Source: Herbaspirillum rubrisubalbicans (GTDB taxonomy: Bacteria > Pseudomonadota > Gammaproteobacteria > Burkholderiales > Burkholderiaceae_D). Taken from it: a stretch of DNA of 64,000 nucleotides. The stretch lies in assembly GCF_003719195.1 (NCBI RefSeq), contig NZ_CP024996.1, positions 124,001-188,000 of the forward strand. Direction: 5' to 3'. The translations under genes were made by a program, and so were the position numbers. Of the stretch, positions 48,192 through 58,248 are shown piece after piece. How positions within the stretch are numbered: the first letter of the stretch is position 1; each line of letters begins with the position of its first letter. Below the pieces are notes generated by a model. It had not been told where the DNA came from. It was given only the letters and a program-made list of their open reading frames with translations, and did not search any database.

Positions 48192-49781
48192 GTGAGCGAC
48201 AAGATTCTTGGACACAACTACATCGGCGGCCAGCGCAGCGGCAAGGGCGACATCGCCCTGCACAGCGTGGACGCGACCACCGGTGCCCTCTTCGAAACCC
48301 CCTTCCTGACTGCCACCGAGCACGAAGTGGCCGCCGCCGTGGATGCGGCCGAGAAGGCCTATCCGCTGTACCGCGCCATTGCCGCCGAACAGCGCGCCCT
48401 GTTCCTGGAAGCCATCGCCGATGAAATCGACGCCTTGGGCGACGACTTCCTGGCCGCCGTCTCGCGCGAAACCGCCCTGCCGGCGACCCCGCGCCTGGCC
48501 GGCGAACGTGCCCGCACCAGCGGCCAGATGCGCCTGTTTGCCAAGGTCGTGCGTCGCGGCGACTTCTATGGCGCCCGCATCGATACCGCCCTGCCGCAAC
48601 GCCAGCCGCTGCCGCGCCCGGACATCCGCCAGTACAAGATCGGCGTGGGCCCGGTGGCCGTGTTCGGTGCCAGCAATTTCCCGCTGGCCTTCTCGGTGGC
48701 CGGTGGTGATACCGCTGCTGCGCTGGCGGCCGGTTGCCCGGTGGTGTTCAAGGCCCACAGCGGCCACCTGGTCACTTCCGAACTGGTGGCCAATGCCATC
48801 GAGCGCGCCGTCAAGAAGACCGGGATGCCCGCCGGTACCTTCAACATGATCTATGGCGACCGCGTGGGCGCCCAGTTGGTCAAGAGCGCCGGCATCCAGG
48901 CAGTCGGCTTCACCGGTTCGCTGCGTGGCGGTCGTGCCCTGTGCGACATGGCCGCGGCCCGTCCGCAGCCGATCCCGGTGTTTGCTGAGATGTCCAGCAT
49001 CAACCCCATCATCCTGATGTCCGAAGCGCTCAAGGTACGCGGTGACGCCATCGCAAAGGACCTGGCCGGTTCGGTTACGGTCGGCGTGGGCCAGTTGTGT
49101 ACCAGCCCCGGTCTGCTGCTGGGCGTGCGTTCGCCGGAACTGACTGCCTTCATCGAGAAGCTGTCGGCGGCTTTTGGCGGCAGCAACCCGGCCACCATGC
49201 TCAACAGCGGCGGCCTGACCCACTACAACGGCGGCGTGGCGCGCCTGACCCAGTTGCCGGGCGTGAAGGTGATCGCCACCGGCGGCACCAGCTATACCCA
49301 GGCCGTGCCGCACCTGTTCAAGGCCGATGCCGCGCTGCTGTTCTCCAAGGAAGCGCCGCTGGAAGAAGAAGTGTTCGGCCCCTCCACCGTCATCGTCGAG
49401 CTGGAAAGCCGTGAACAATTGCTGGACTTCGCCGCCAAGATGAATGGTCAACTGACCGCCACCCTGCAAGCCGAGATCGGCGACCTGCAAGGCAACCAGG
49501 ACCTGATCGCGATCCTGGAGCAGAAGGCCGGCCGCCTGCTGTTGAACGGCTTCCCCACCGGTGTCGAGGTGTGCGATGCGATGGTCCACGGTGGCCCGTA
49601 TCCGGCCACGTCCGACGCGCGTGGCACCTCGGTCGGTACGCTGGCCATCGAGCGCTTCCTGCGCCCGGTGTGCTACCAGAACTACCCGGATGCGATGCTG
49701 CCGGCTCCGCTGCAGAACGCCAACCCGCTGGGCCTGATGCGCCTGGTCGATGGCGAACAGACGCGCGCCACCGTCGGCTGA
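48192..49781 (+). CDS. aldehyde dehydrogenase, alpha-ketoglutaric semialdehyde dehydrogenase type
   Basis: The 529-residue protein is of the length typical of type III alpha-ketoglutaric semialdehyde (2,5-dioxovalerate) dehydrogenases, which make 2-oxoglutarate from sugar acids or hydroxyproline. The catalytic cysteine is Cys303 in VGVGQLCTSPG; the general-base glutamate is in PVFAEMSSINP. GTG 48192 is favoured by AGGAG seven bases upstream and the conserved start SDKILGHNYIGGQ. A 143-bp gap separates it from the alcohol dehydrogenase. Other semialdehyde substrates are possible. Confidence 0.85.
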   Translation: MSDKILGHNYIGGQRSGKGDIALHSVDATTGALFETPFLTATEHEVAAAVDAAEKAYPLYRAIAAEQRALFLEAIADEIDALGDDFLAAVSRETALPATPRLAGERARTSGQMRLFAKVVRRGDFYGARIDTALPQRQPLPRPDIRQYKIGVGPVAVFGASNFPLAFSVAGGDTAAALAAGCPVVFKAHSGHLVTSELVANAIERAVKKTGMPAGTFNMIYGDRVGAQLVKSAGIQAVGFTGSLRGGRALCDMAAARPQPIPVFAEMSSINPIILMSEALKVRGDAIAKDLAGSVTVGVGQLCTSPGLLLGVRSPELTAFIEKLSAAFGGSNPATMLNSGGLTHYNGGVARLTQLPGVKVIATGGTSYTQAVPHLFKADAALLFSKEAPLEEEVFGPSTVIVELESREQLLDFAAKMNGQLTATLQAEIGDLQGNQDLIAILEQKAGRLLLNGFPTGVEVCDAMVHGGPYPATSDARGTSVGTLAIERFLRPVCYQNYPDAMLPAPLQNANPLGLMRLVDGEQTRATVG

Positions 49782-49898
49782 TCGTCCCCACGCAAGACCG
49801 GACCGGCAAAGCACTGCCGGTCCCGCAAGACCTTCCCCGCACTCGATTGCGGGGTCGTAACAAGAACCCCATCCGCAGACCCCAAGAGGAGGAGACCC

Positions 49899-51110
49899 AT
49901 GACCGCTTTCATCCGGCGCGCCGCGCTGTCGGCCGCCTGTGCCCTGCTGGGCGCAGCCACCCTGCCATCCGCCCAGGCGGCGGGCGATACCATCAAGATC
50001 GGCTTCATCACCGACATGTCCGGTACCTATGCCGACTTCGACGGCCAGGGCGGCGTCGAGGCCATCCGCATGGCCATTGCCGATGCCGGTGGCACCATCA
50101 ACGGCAAGAAGGTGGAACTGGTCTTTGCCGACCACCAGAACAAGGCCGATATTGCCGCCAACAAGGCCCGTGAATGGTTTGACCGTGATGGCGTGGACAT
50201 GCTGGTCGGCGGCGTGAACTCGGCCGCCAGTCTGGCCATGGGCAAGGTGGCGGGCGAGAAGAAGAAGGTCTTCATCTCGGTGGGCGCCGGCACCACCCGC
50301 CAGACCAACGAGGAATGCAATGCCTACACCATTCAGTACGCCTATGACACCACGGCGCTGGCGCGCGGCACGGGGGCTGCCATCACTCGGCAGGGGGGCA
50401 AGTCGTGGTATTTCCTGACGGCCGACTATGCCTTCGGCACCTCGCTGGAGAAGGACACCAGCGAGGTTGTCAAGAGCAATGGCGGCAACGTCGTGGGGGC
50501 CACGCGGGTACCGTTGGCGACTTCGGATTTTTCTTCCTTCCTGCTGCAGGCGCAGTCCTCCAAGGCACAGATCCTGGGCCTGGCCGTGGCCGGGGGCGAC
50601 GTCATCAATGCCATCAAGGCCGCCAATGAATTCGGCGTGAACAAGACCATGAAGCTGGCCGGCCTGCTGATCTTCATCAACGATACCCATTCGCTGGGTC
50701 TGCAGATGACGCAAGGGATGTACCTCACCGATGGCTGGTACTGGGATCTCAACGACCAGAGCCGGGCCTGGGCCAATCGCTACTTCCTGAAGATGAAGAA
50801 GATGCCTTCCATGTTCCAGGCCGGCGACGCCTCGGCCGTGGGCCAGTACCTCAAGGCCGTCAAGGCGGTCGGCAGTACCGATGCCGACCAGGTCATGGAT
50901 TACCTGCGCAAGCACCGCATCGAAGATTTCTTCACCAGCAATGGCGTGGTGCGCCCGGACGGCCGCATGGTGCATGACATGTACCTGATGGAAGTGAAGA
51001 AACCTTCAGAGTCCAAGCGACCCTGGGATTACTACAAGCTGGTCCAGACCATCCCCGGCGAGCAAGCCTATATGACCAAGGCAGAGTCCAAGTGTGCGCT
51101 GTGGAAGTGA
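49899..51110 (+). CDS. ABC transporter substrate-binding protein, branched-chain amino acid type
   Basis: The 403-residue protein has a signal peptide (positively charged MTAFIRR, hydrophobic core, cleavage after AQA about residue 27) and the Peripla_BP_6 fold beginning DTIKIGFITDMSGTYADFDG. Such proteins bind branched-chain amino acids, amides or aromatic acids in the periplasm. AGGAGGAG precedes the ATG. No LivHMGF permease or ATPase genes are nearby, so it is an orphan that would share a transporter encoded elsewhere. Its place suggests it binds the substrate of the two dehydrogenases. Confidence 0.87.
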   Translation: MTAFIRRAALSAACALLGAATLPSAQAAGDTIKIGFITDMSGTYADFDGQGGVEAIRMAIADAGGTINGKKVELVFADHQNKADIAANKAREWFDRDGVDMLVGGVNSAASLAMGKVAGEKKKVFISVGAGTTRQTNEECNAYTIQYAYDTTALARGTGAAITRQGGKSWYFLTADYAFGTSLEKDTSEVVKSNGGNVVGATRVPLATSDFSSFLLQAQSSKAQILGLAVAGGDVINAIKAANEFGVNKTMKLAGLLIFINDTHSLGLQMTQGMYLTDGWYWDLNDQSRAWANRYFLKMKKMPSMFQAGDASAVGQYLKAVKAVGSTDADQVMDYLRKHRIEDFFTSNGVVRPDGRMVHDMYLMEVKKPSESKRPWDYYKLVQTIPGEQAYMTKAESKCALWK

Positions 51111-51202
51111 GGGCAGGCTGAGATGACAAGCCCGGCGGCGCACTGCAGGCCGCCGCCGGCCAGGTTTTGAGCAAGCGGTCCGATGTGGATCGGACCATGT
51201 TC

Positions 51203-51236
51203 AACGCATCCCGGGTGACCGGGGTGCGTTTTTTTT
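51203..51236 (+). terminator. intrinsic terminator of the dehydrogenase operon
   Basis: A 12-bp stem from AACGCATCCCGG and CCGGGGTGCGTT (one G-T pair), loop GTGA, followed by eight T in total. It separates the plus-strand operon from the convergent minus-strand genes. Confidence 0.92.
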
Positions 51237-51254
51237 CAGCGCTTCAGGCCGGGA

Positions 51255-51716
51255 TCAGGCGCGGCGCGGCACCTGCGGACGCATTGCCACGCCCAGGCGG
51301 TTCCAGGCATTGATGATGGCGACCGCGAAGCTCAGGTTGGCGATCTCGGTATCGCTGAAGTGCCGCTGCAACAGGGCAAAGGCGGCATCTTCTTTCTCGC
51401 CATCCTGCTGGTGCAGGTGGGTGAAGCGCTCGGCCCAGTTCAGTGCGGCGCGTTCGGCGTCGGTGAAGAAGGGGATTTCGCGCCAGGTCGCCAGGGTGTT
51501 GAGGCGCTGTTGGTCTTCGCCCTTTTGCAGCAGGTCATGTGAATGCATGTCGGCGCAGAAGGCGCAGCCGTTCAGTTGCGATACGCGCAGGAAGACCAGT
51601 TCTACCAGCTTGGGATCGATGCCGCTCTGGTGTACCGCTTCGCTGGCCTTGATGAGGGCATTGAAGGCGGGGGCGGCCAGCTTGGCATGGGGCAGGCGTT
51701 GCTTGAAGTCGGACAT
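51255..51716 (-). CDS. carboxymuconolactone decarboxylase / AhpD-family protein
   Basis: The 153-residue protein is all-helical with the AhpD-like redox motif CAFCADMHSHD (Cys-X-X-Cys plus histidine), so a peroxidase or oxidoreductase activity is likely. Start ATG at 51716 reads MSDFKQRLPHAKLAAPAF with AGCTGGAG upstream. Members of this family are the usual genomic partners of ECF41 sigma factors, and such a sigma gene lies 122 bp upstream on the same strand. An exact ECF41 promoter motif lies in between. I infer this is the sigma target gene. Confidence 0.88.
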   Translation of the reverse strand: MSDFKQRLPHAKLAAPAFNALIKASEAVHQSGIDPKLVELVFLRVSQLNGCAFCADMHSHDLLQKGEDQQRLNTLATWREIPFFTDAERAALNWAERFTHLHQQDGEKEDAAFALLQRHFSDTEIANLSFAVAIINAWNRLGVAMRPQVPRRA

Positions 51717-51775
51717 GGGAATTCTCCAGCTAGGGTGAGGTGACAACGGCGCCAATCGCCGCTGTTCCTCCACTA

Positions 51776-51802
51776 GACGCAGGGGGATATCCCGTTGTGA
51801 CA
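51776..51802 (-). promoter_or_regulatory. ECF41-type promoter of the AhpD-family gene
   Basis: On the minus strand the sequence reads TGTCACA, 16 bases, CGTC. This is the exact consensus I recall for group ECF41 sigma factors. It is 60 bp before the AhpD-family start and just after the ECF41 gene. An exact 11-base match with exact spacing is unlikely by chance in 122 bp. Confidence 0.85.
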
Positions 51803-51838
51803 GTGTCGATCAAAAAGAAGTGAAGAAACCTGAAAGAG

Positions 51839-52798
51839 TCAGGCTTGCGGCGTCTGCTGCGCGATGGCGGCTAGCTTGTCGGGGTTGCGCACTACGTAGA
51901 TGGCGTGGATGTGCGTGCCGTCGGTTTCCAGCACCTGGGCCGATTCCAGCGCGCCATCGACGTAGCGCAGCAAGCCCGGGCTGCCGTTGATCCAGGCGGC
52001 GCGATAGACGATGCGCTGGGCCAAGCGCCGTACGTTGGCGTAGTACAGCCAGGAGATGCGCTCGCCACCGGCCAGTGGATGCGGGAAGGACGCCACCTTG
52101 CCGCCGCCGTCGCCTATCAGGCGCGCGTCTTCGGCCAGCAGGCCGAGCATGGCCTCGCGCTGGCCGCTCTGTACGGCGTGCAGGAATTTTTCCAGCAGCA
52201 GGGCGTGGGTCTCACGCGTGACCGGGCCGGTGGCGGTGCGCACTGGCTTGCGGCTGGCATCGGTATGCTGTCGTGCCAGCCGTGCGCGGGCGCGATGCAC
52301 CAGTTGGCGGCAGTTGGCCTCGGACTTTTGCAGGATGGCGGCGATGTCGGGATAGTCGTTGTCGAAAACTTCACGTAGCAGGAAGGCCGCGCGTTCCTCG
52401 GGCTTCAGATGCTCCAGTAGCAGCAGGTAGGCGAAGGAAACGTCACTTTGCTGTTCCAACAGGGCTTCCGGGGAGGGGGCGAGCTGCGCCTGGCCGTAGA
52501 GGTCGATGTCGGGGCCAGGCTCGGTCAACCCCACCAGCGGTTCCGGCAGCCAGTGGCCGACGTAGTGCTGGCGCTCCTGCTGCAACTGGCGCAGGCGGTC
52601 GATGCACAGGCGCGTGACCACCGTCACCAGCCAGGCTTCGGCCGAGGCCAGCGTCTGCCGGTCCTGGGCCTGCCAGCGTAGCCAGGCATCCTGCAGCACG
52701 TCTTGCGCATCGCTGCGCGAGGACAACATGCGGTAGGCCACGCCGAACAGGCGTGGCCGTAGCTGCAGGAAGAGGTCGCCATCGAGATCGTCGGTCAT
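51839..52798 (-). CDS. ECF41 sigma factor with fused SnoaL-like domain (SigJ type)
   Basis: The 319-residue protein has sigma-70 region 2 (residues 8-75, LRPRLFGVAYRMLSSRSDAQDVLQ) and region 4 (about 110-165), then a C-terminal SnoaL/NTF2-like domain. Three hallmarks of ECF41 are present: WLPEPL in the linker, DGGGKV in the fused domain and NPDKL near the end. In studied ECF41 proteins the fused domain takes the place of an anti-sigma factor. It lies 22 bp after hemB on the same strand and may share its transcript. The activating signal of ECF41 is not known to me. Confidence 0.93.
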   Translation of the reverse strand: MTDDLDGDLFLQLRPRLFGVAYRMLSSRSDAQDVLQDAWLRWQAQDRQTLASAEAWLVTVVTRLCIDRLRQLQQERQHYVGHWLPEPLVGLTEPGPDIDLYGQAQLAPSPEALLEQQSDVSFAYLLLLEHLKPEERAAFLLREVFDNDYPDIAAILQKSEANCRQLVHRARARLARQHTDASRKPVRTATGPVTRETHALLLEKFLHAVQSGQREAMLGLLAEDARLIGDGGGKVASFPHPLAGGERISWLYYANVRRLAQRIVYRAAWINGSPGLLRYVDGALESAQVLETDGTHIHAIYVVRNPDKLAAIAQQTPQA

Positions 52799-52820
52799 CG
52801 GCCTGGCGCGTGGAGGGCGA

Positions 52821-53864
<1,044 letters not shown>

Positions 53865-53971
53865 TTATTTGAGGCTATCTTGAAATATTTTCGAGACAAA
53901 TATCGCTATCTTCGGAGATTTGATCATTTTGATTTCAAATCCGCTCAAATTTTCGCGGGATACTTTACCTT

Positions 53972-54086
53972 AGCGGCGGGTGATTTACTCACCTCCCGCT
54001 TCCCCTTCCCTCCCTGAGCGGGGCCGATTGCGCAAGCGAAAGGCGTTCTGCCCCGGAGAATTTCCCTGTTCTCCGGGTTTTTTTTT
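53972..54086 (+). ncRNA. candidate small RNA opposite the engB-hemB gap
   Basis: The gap of about 290 bp between two minus-strand genes carries a strong plus-strand terminator with no plus-strand gene to end. Upstream of it are a GCGGG/CCCGC stem (53976-53999) and CGGGGC/GCCCCG (54019-54055); the second shares bases with the terminator stem, so the two exclude each other. A GATACT at 53959 could be a -10 element, but no -35 is clear, so the 5' end is a guess. In E. coli Spot 42 and in Pseudomonas ErsA lie in the same orientation beside engB. Sequence kinship to those is not claimed. Confidence 0.35.
54052..54086 (+). terminator. orphan plus-strand intrinsic terminator
   Basis: CCCGGAGAA pairs with TTCTCCGGG around an 8-base loop, followed by nine T. 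The T run is on the plus strand only, so it does not serve engB, which runs the other way and stops 47 bp further on. Confidence 0.88.
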
Positions 54087-54132
54087 ATTCATGCGTTGTA
54101 CTCCGTCTGGAAGTTTATTGCCTTGTCGCCGA

Positions 54133-54843
54133 TCAGGCTTGCGGCGTATCGGTGGCAGCGGTGGTCTGGTCTTCTGCATCGCCGGTCAGGCCGGCCAGTT
54201 CCAGGATCTTGTCATTGGCTTCTTCCAGGCCGATGCGTTTCAAGGCCGAGAACAGCTGGGCCGTGAACGGGAAGGGCTGGCCATCTGCATCCACATAGCT
54301 TTGCAGGAAGGTCTGGGCCTGGCGCAGGGCATTGGTCGATTCATTGCGGTTGAGCTTGTCGGCCTTGCTCAGGATGCAGTGGATGGGTTTGCCGGTGGGG
54401 GCGAACCACTCGATCATCTGGATATCGAGATCGGTGAAGGGGCGGCGCGAATCGACGATCATCACCAGCGCCGCCAGTTGCTCGCGCTGGCGCACGTAGT
54501 CGCCCAGCAGCGCCTGCCAGTGGTGCTTGGCCGAGCCGGATACTTCCGCATAGCCGTAACCGGGCAAGTCCACCAGCATGGCGCGGATCTCATCGGGACG
54601 CGCTTCGTCATTGCGGTGCTGGCCCACATGGGCACCGCCCAGCGAGAAATAATTGATGTGCTGGGTGCGCCCCGGCGTCTTGGAGGCGAAGGCCAGGCGC
54701 TTCTGGTTGCACAGTACGTTGATGGCAGAAGACTTGCCGGCGTTGGAACGGCCGGCGAAGGCGATTTCCGGCACACTGGTCTTGGGCAGATCCCGTAGAT
54801 GATTGACGGTGGTATAGAAACGGGCTTGCCAAAGTTGCGACAT
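54133..54843 (-). CDS. engB: ribosome-biogenesis GTP-binding protein EngB (YihA/YsxC)
   Basis: EngB is an essential small GTPase for large-subunit assembly. The 236-residue protein has [14 protein letters not shown] (P loop), the switch region [19 protein letters not shown] and [11 protein letters not shown] at 54843 gives [20 protein letters not shown] and normal length; the longer frame upstream lacks conservation and runs through the cytochrome promoter area. The C-terminal 20 residues are an unconserved acidic/threonine tail. Confidence 0.95.
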   Translation of the reverse strand: MSQLWQARFYTTVNHLRDLPKTSVPEIAFAGRSNAGKSSAINVLCNQKRLAFASKTPGRTQHINYFSLGGAHVGQHRNDEARPDEIRAMLVDLPGYGYAEVSGSAKHHWQALLGDYVRQREQLAALVMIVDSRRPFTDLDIQMIEWFAPTGKPIHCILSKADKLNRNESTNALRQAQTFLQSYVDADGQPFPFTAQLFSALKRIGLEEANDKILELAGLTGDAEDQTTAATDTPQA

Positions 54844-55048
54844 GGTGGGGGGAAATCCGAAAGAGGAGGGCAAAAACGCGGAAAAGCTATTGTACAATGG
54901 CCCGAAACCCAGCGCCGCGTTGACGCCGAGCAAGCAAAAAATATGGCGACCATTGGAGACAGGTCAAACAACAGGCATTTGGGTAGGGGGCAGCCAGCCG
55001 CCGAACGGGCAAAATCTCTCAATTCCACAATAAGTATTAGGGTGACGA

Positions 55049-55711
55049 ATGAACCGTGCCTTTTCCCCACTGTTGTATACCGTTCTTGCTGCCGTGCTGG
55101 CAGTGTCCTCGGCGGCTCATGCAGCCGATGACAAGAAAGCTCCGTTCAAGGCCGATCCGGCCAAGGGAGAAGCCCTCTACACCAATGGCGATAGCGCCCG
55201 TAACATCGTGGCCTGCGTGTCCTGCCACGGCGCGGCCGGCAATTCGACCATCACCCAGAATCCCAAGCTGTCAGGCCAGCATGAGGCCTATATCGCCAAG
55301 CAACTGCTCAACTTCCGCACCCCCGAGCGCAACAACCCGGTGATGACGCCCATGGCCAAGGCCTTGTCGGAAGAAGACATCCACAACCTCGCCGCCTACC
55401 TGTCGGCCCAGGAACCCAAGCCGGGTGCGGCCAAGAACAAGGAAACCATCGAGCTGGGCAAGCACATCTGGCGCGCCGGCATCGCCGCCAAGAACGTGCC
55501 GGCCTGTGCCGGTTGCCACAGCCCCAACGGCGCTGGCATCCCGGCCCAGTATCCGCGTCTGGCCGGGCAGCACCAGGATTACACGGTGGCCCAACTGACC
55601 AATTTCCGCGGCGGTGCCCGTACCAACAGCGTACAGATGACGGCCATTGCCGAACGCCTGTCGGACAAGGAAATCAAGGCCGTGGCTGACTACATCGCCG
55701 GCCTGAAGTAA
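55049..55711 (+). CDS. diheme cytochrome c4
   Basis: Cytochrome c4 is a periplasmic electron carrier that feeds terminal oxidases. The 220-residue protein has a signal peptide cleaved after AHA (about residue 25) and two similar domains. Each has a heme motif, CVSCH and CAGCH, and each has a methionine axial-ligand candidate near its end (NNPVMTPMAK, NSVQMTAIA). It is divergent from engB. Its hemes would be attached by the ResB/CcsA system encoded just downstream. Confidence 0.93.
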   Translation: MNRAFSPLLYTVLAAVLAVSSAAHAADDKKAPFKADPAKGEALYTNGDSARNIVACVSCHGAAGNSTITQNPKLSGQHEAYIAKQLLNFRTPERNNPVMTPMAKALSEEDIHNLAAYLSAQEPKPGAAKNKETIELGKHIWRAGIAAKNVPACAGCHSPNGAGIPAQYPRLAGQHQDYTVAQLTNFRGGARTNSVQMTAIAERLSDKEIKAVADYIAGLK

Positions 55712-55746
55712 GCAGCGACCGGTCGCATCGCGGCCGGGTCAGTGAG

Positions 55747-55772
55747 AAGGCGGCCGGCGTGCCGCCTTTTTT
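55747..55772 (+). terminator. intrinsic terminator after cytochrome c4
   Basis: AAGGCGGC pairs with GCCGCCTT around CGGCGT and is followed by four more T. It separates the cytochrome gene from resB. The rest of the 283-bp gap holds an 11-bp hairpin at 55919-55944 (ATCGCTTTGCC with GGCAAGGCGAT) and no gene. Confidence 0.85.
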
Positions 55773-55994
55773 CATCAGGATTGACGCACGTCGTGGCGCC
55801 CTGGTCGCCCTGGCGGCATGATGTCTCCTCGCCGCGCCACATCAGCGCACCGGCATACCGGGGCTGTACAGGCGCATATCACGGAGTTTTCCCGGGAGCG
55901 GTAGAATTCCGGGTTCGCATCGCTTTGCCCACTGGCAAGGCGATCCCCCCCCAGGTAAGCGGAACCGGCAGGCCCGGTCCGGTAAGGCAGGAAT

Positions 55995-58148
55995 ATGACG
56001 ACGGGCAGCAGTACCCAAGGAATCCAGATCAGGACCCGCCAGCGCTGGTTGAGCGAGGCGGTAGAACTGGTTTCATCGATGCGTTTTGCCATCAGCCTGT
56101 TGACGCTGATTGCCATCGCTTCGGTGATCGGCACGGTGATGAAGCAGAACGAACCGATGCCCAACTACGTGAACCAGTTCGGTCCGTTCTGGTTCGAGAT
56201 ATTCGGCAAGGTGGGGTTGTACGCGGTCTATTCGGCCTGGTGGTTCCTGTTGATCATGGGCTTCTTGGTGCTGTCGACGTCGCTGTGCATCGCCCGCAAC
56301 GCGCCCAAGATGCTGCGCGATGTGAAGAGCTGGCGCGACAATGTGCGCGAGCAGTCGTTGCGCAATTTCCACCACAAGCATGAATGGACCACCGCCGAAG
56401 CCCCGGCCGAGGCCGCCGCCCGGCTGGCGCGGCAGGTCGCTGCCCGTGGCTACCAGACCAAGCTGGCCGACAAGGACGGCGGCACGCTGCTGGCGGCCAA
56501 GCAGGGCGCGGCTAACAAGTGGGGCTATATCTTCGCGCACGCGGCCATCGTCATCATCTGCCTGGGCGGCTTGCTCGATTCGGACTTGCCCATCCGCTTC
56601 CAGCAATGGTTCTATGGCAAGTCGGCCTTTGCCGGCAATGGCATCATCTCGGAGATTCCCGAACGCTATCGCCTGGGCCTGAACAATCCCACCTTCCGCG
56701 GCAATACCCTGATCCCGGAAGGCGCCAGCAGCAGCACCGCCATCATCCCGCAGAAGGATGGCGTGATGATCCAGGATCTGCCCTTCACCATCCAGTTGAA
56801 GCGCTTCATCATCGATTTCTATTCGACCGGGATGCCCAAGCTCTTCGCCAGTGAAGTGGTGGTGCGCGACCATGAGACGGGCAAGGAAACCGCCGCCACC
56901 ATCAAGGTCAACGAACCGCTGATCTACAAGGGCGTGGCGATCTACCAGTCCAGCTTCGAGGATGGCGGCAGCAAGCTCAAGTTGGTCGGCTATCCGATGC
57001 GCGGCGGCACCAACAGCCACTTCGACCTGGCCGGCGAAGTCAACGGCAGCACGCCGCTGCCGGCCGGCATGGGCGACTACACCATCGAATGGAGTGGCTT
57101 CCGTCCCTTCAACGTGGAGAACATGCGGGCCCAGGGCGCCGGCTCGACCTCGGGTGATGCGCGGGCGGTCAACGTCGGCAAGAGCGTCAATCGCGGTTTC
57201 ATCGCCGACCTCGACAAGCACCTCGGTTCCAGCGCCAAGAACGCCAACAGCAAGGATTTCAAGAACGTCGGTCCGAGCGTGCAATACAAGTTGCGCGACA
57301 AGACCGGCCAGGCGCGCGAATACTTCAACTACATGCAGTCGCTGCCCATCGATGGCGCCGATGTCTTCCTGGCCGGTGTGCGTGAGCAGCCCGACCAGCC
57401 CTTCCGCTACCTGCGCATTCCCGCCGATGACAAGGACAGCGTGGCCGAGTGGATGCGCCTGCGCGCGGCCCTGGCCAATCCGGCCCTGCGCGAGGAAGCG
57501 GCGCATCGCTACGCCCAGCAGGCCATCAGCGGGGGGCGCGAGGCGTCGCCGGTGCTGCGCGAGCAATTGCAACAGTCGGCGCTGCGCGGGCTGACCATCT
57601 TCGCCGGTGACGGCAAGGTCTCCGGCTATATCGCCGTGACCCGCTTCCTGGAGCAATTGCCCGCCGCCGAGCAGGAAAAGGCGGCCGATATCTTCATGAA
57701 GATCCTCAACGGCAGCATGTGGGAACTGTGGCAGGCTGCGCGTGCCCAGGATGGCCTGGCGCCGGTGGCCAGCGACGAAAAGCACGGCCGCTTCTTGCAA
57801 CTGGCCATCAATGCCCTGGCCGATGCCGCCTTCTACCCGGCGCCGGTATTCCTGCAACTATCAGGCTTCCAGGAGATCAAGGCTTCCGTGCTGCAGGTGA
57901 CGCGTTCGCCGGGCAAGAAGGTGGTCTATCTGGGGTGCCTGTTCCTGGTGCTGGGTGTGTTCTCGATGCTCTACATTCGCGAGCGTCGCCTGTGGATCTG
58001 GATCAAGCCCGCTGCCGATGGCCAGGGCAGCCAGGCGCTCCTGGCCATGAGCACGCAACGCCGCACGCTGGACTTCGACCAGGAATTCGAGCAGATGAAG
58101 GCCCGTCTCACCGGCGCCGCAAGTCCCCCCCAGGGCCCGGCGGCATAG
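55995..58148 (+). CDS. resB: cytochrome c biogenesis protein ResB (Ccs1)
   Basis: ResB and CcsA together export heme and attach it to apocytochromes in System II. The 717-residue protein has three N-terminal membrane helices (about residues 30-50, 75-105 and 170-190), a large periplasmic domain, and a last helix near residue 650 (VYLGCLFLVLGVFSMLYIRE), the ResB topology. Its size is normal for betaproteobacteria. It precedes ccsA by 100 bp, as expected for partner proteins. Confidence 0.93.
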   Translation: MTTGSSTQGIQIRTRQRWLSEAVELVSSMRFAISLLTLIAIASVIGTVMKQNEPMPNYVNQFGPFWFEIFGKVGLYAVYSAWWFLLIMGFLVLSTSLCIARNAPKMLRDVKSWRDNVREQSLRNFHHKHEWTTAEAPAEAAARLARQVAARGYQTKLADKDGGTLLAAKQGAANKWGYIFAHAAIVIICLGGLLDSDLPIRFQQWFYGKSAFAGNGIISEIPERYRLGLNNPTFRGNTLIPEGASSSTAIIPQKDGVMIQDLPFTIQLKRFIIDFYSTGMPKLFASEVVVRDHETGKETAATIKVNEPLIYKGVAIYQSSFEDGGSKLKLVGYPMRGGTNSHFDLAGEVNGSTPLPAGMGDYTIEWSGFRPFNVENMRAQGAGSTSGDARAVNVGKSVNRGFIADLDKHLGSSAKNANSKDFKNVGPSVQYKLRDKTGQAREYFNYMQSLPIDGADVFLAGVREQPDQPFRYLRIPADDKDSVAEWMRLRAALANPALREEAAHRYAQQAISGGREASPVLREQLQQSALRGLTIFAGDGKVSGYIAVTRFLEQLPAAEQEKAADIFMKILNGSMWELWQAARAQDGLAPVASDEKHGRFLQLAINALADAAFYPAPVFLQLSGFQEIKASVLQVTRSPGKKVVYLGCLFLVLGVFSMLYIRERRLWIWIKPAADGQGSQALLAMSTQRRTLDFDQEFEQMKARLTGAASPPQGPAA

Positions 58149-58248
58149 CATTGACCATGCCGCCGGCAGATGGCGGTCATTTACCCAGGCAGTTGAGCCA
58201 GCGCGTCGCGTTGGCGCAGCGCCCAGGACAGCAGCAGTGGAGAACGCA

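Noticed and set aside
48108..50975. A 955-codon minus-strand frame over the aldehyde dehydrogenase and binding-protein genes.
   Set aside because: Both plus-strand genes have clear family motifs; this frame has none.
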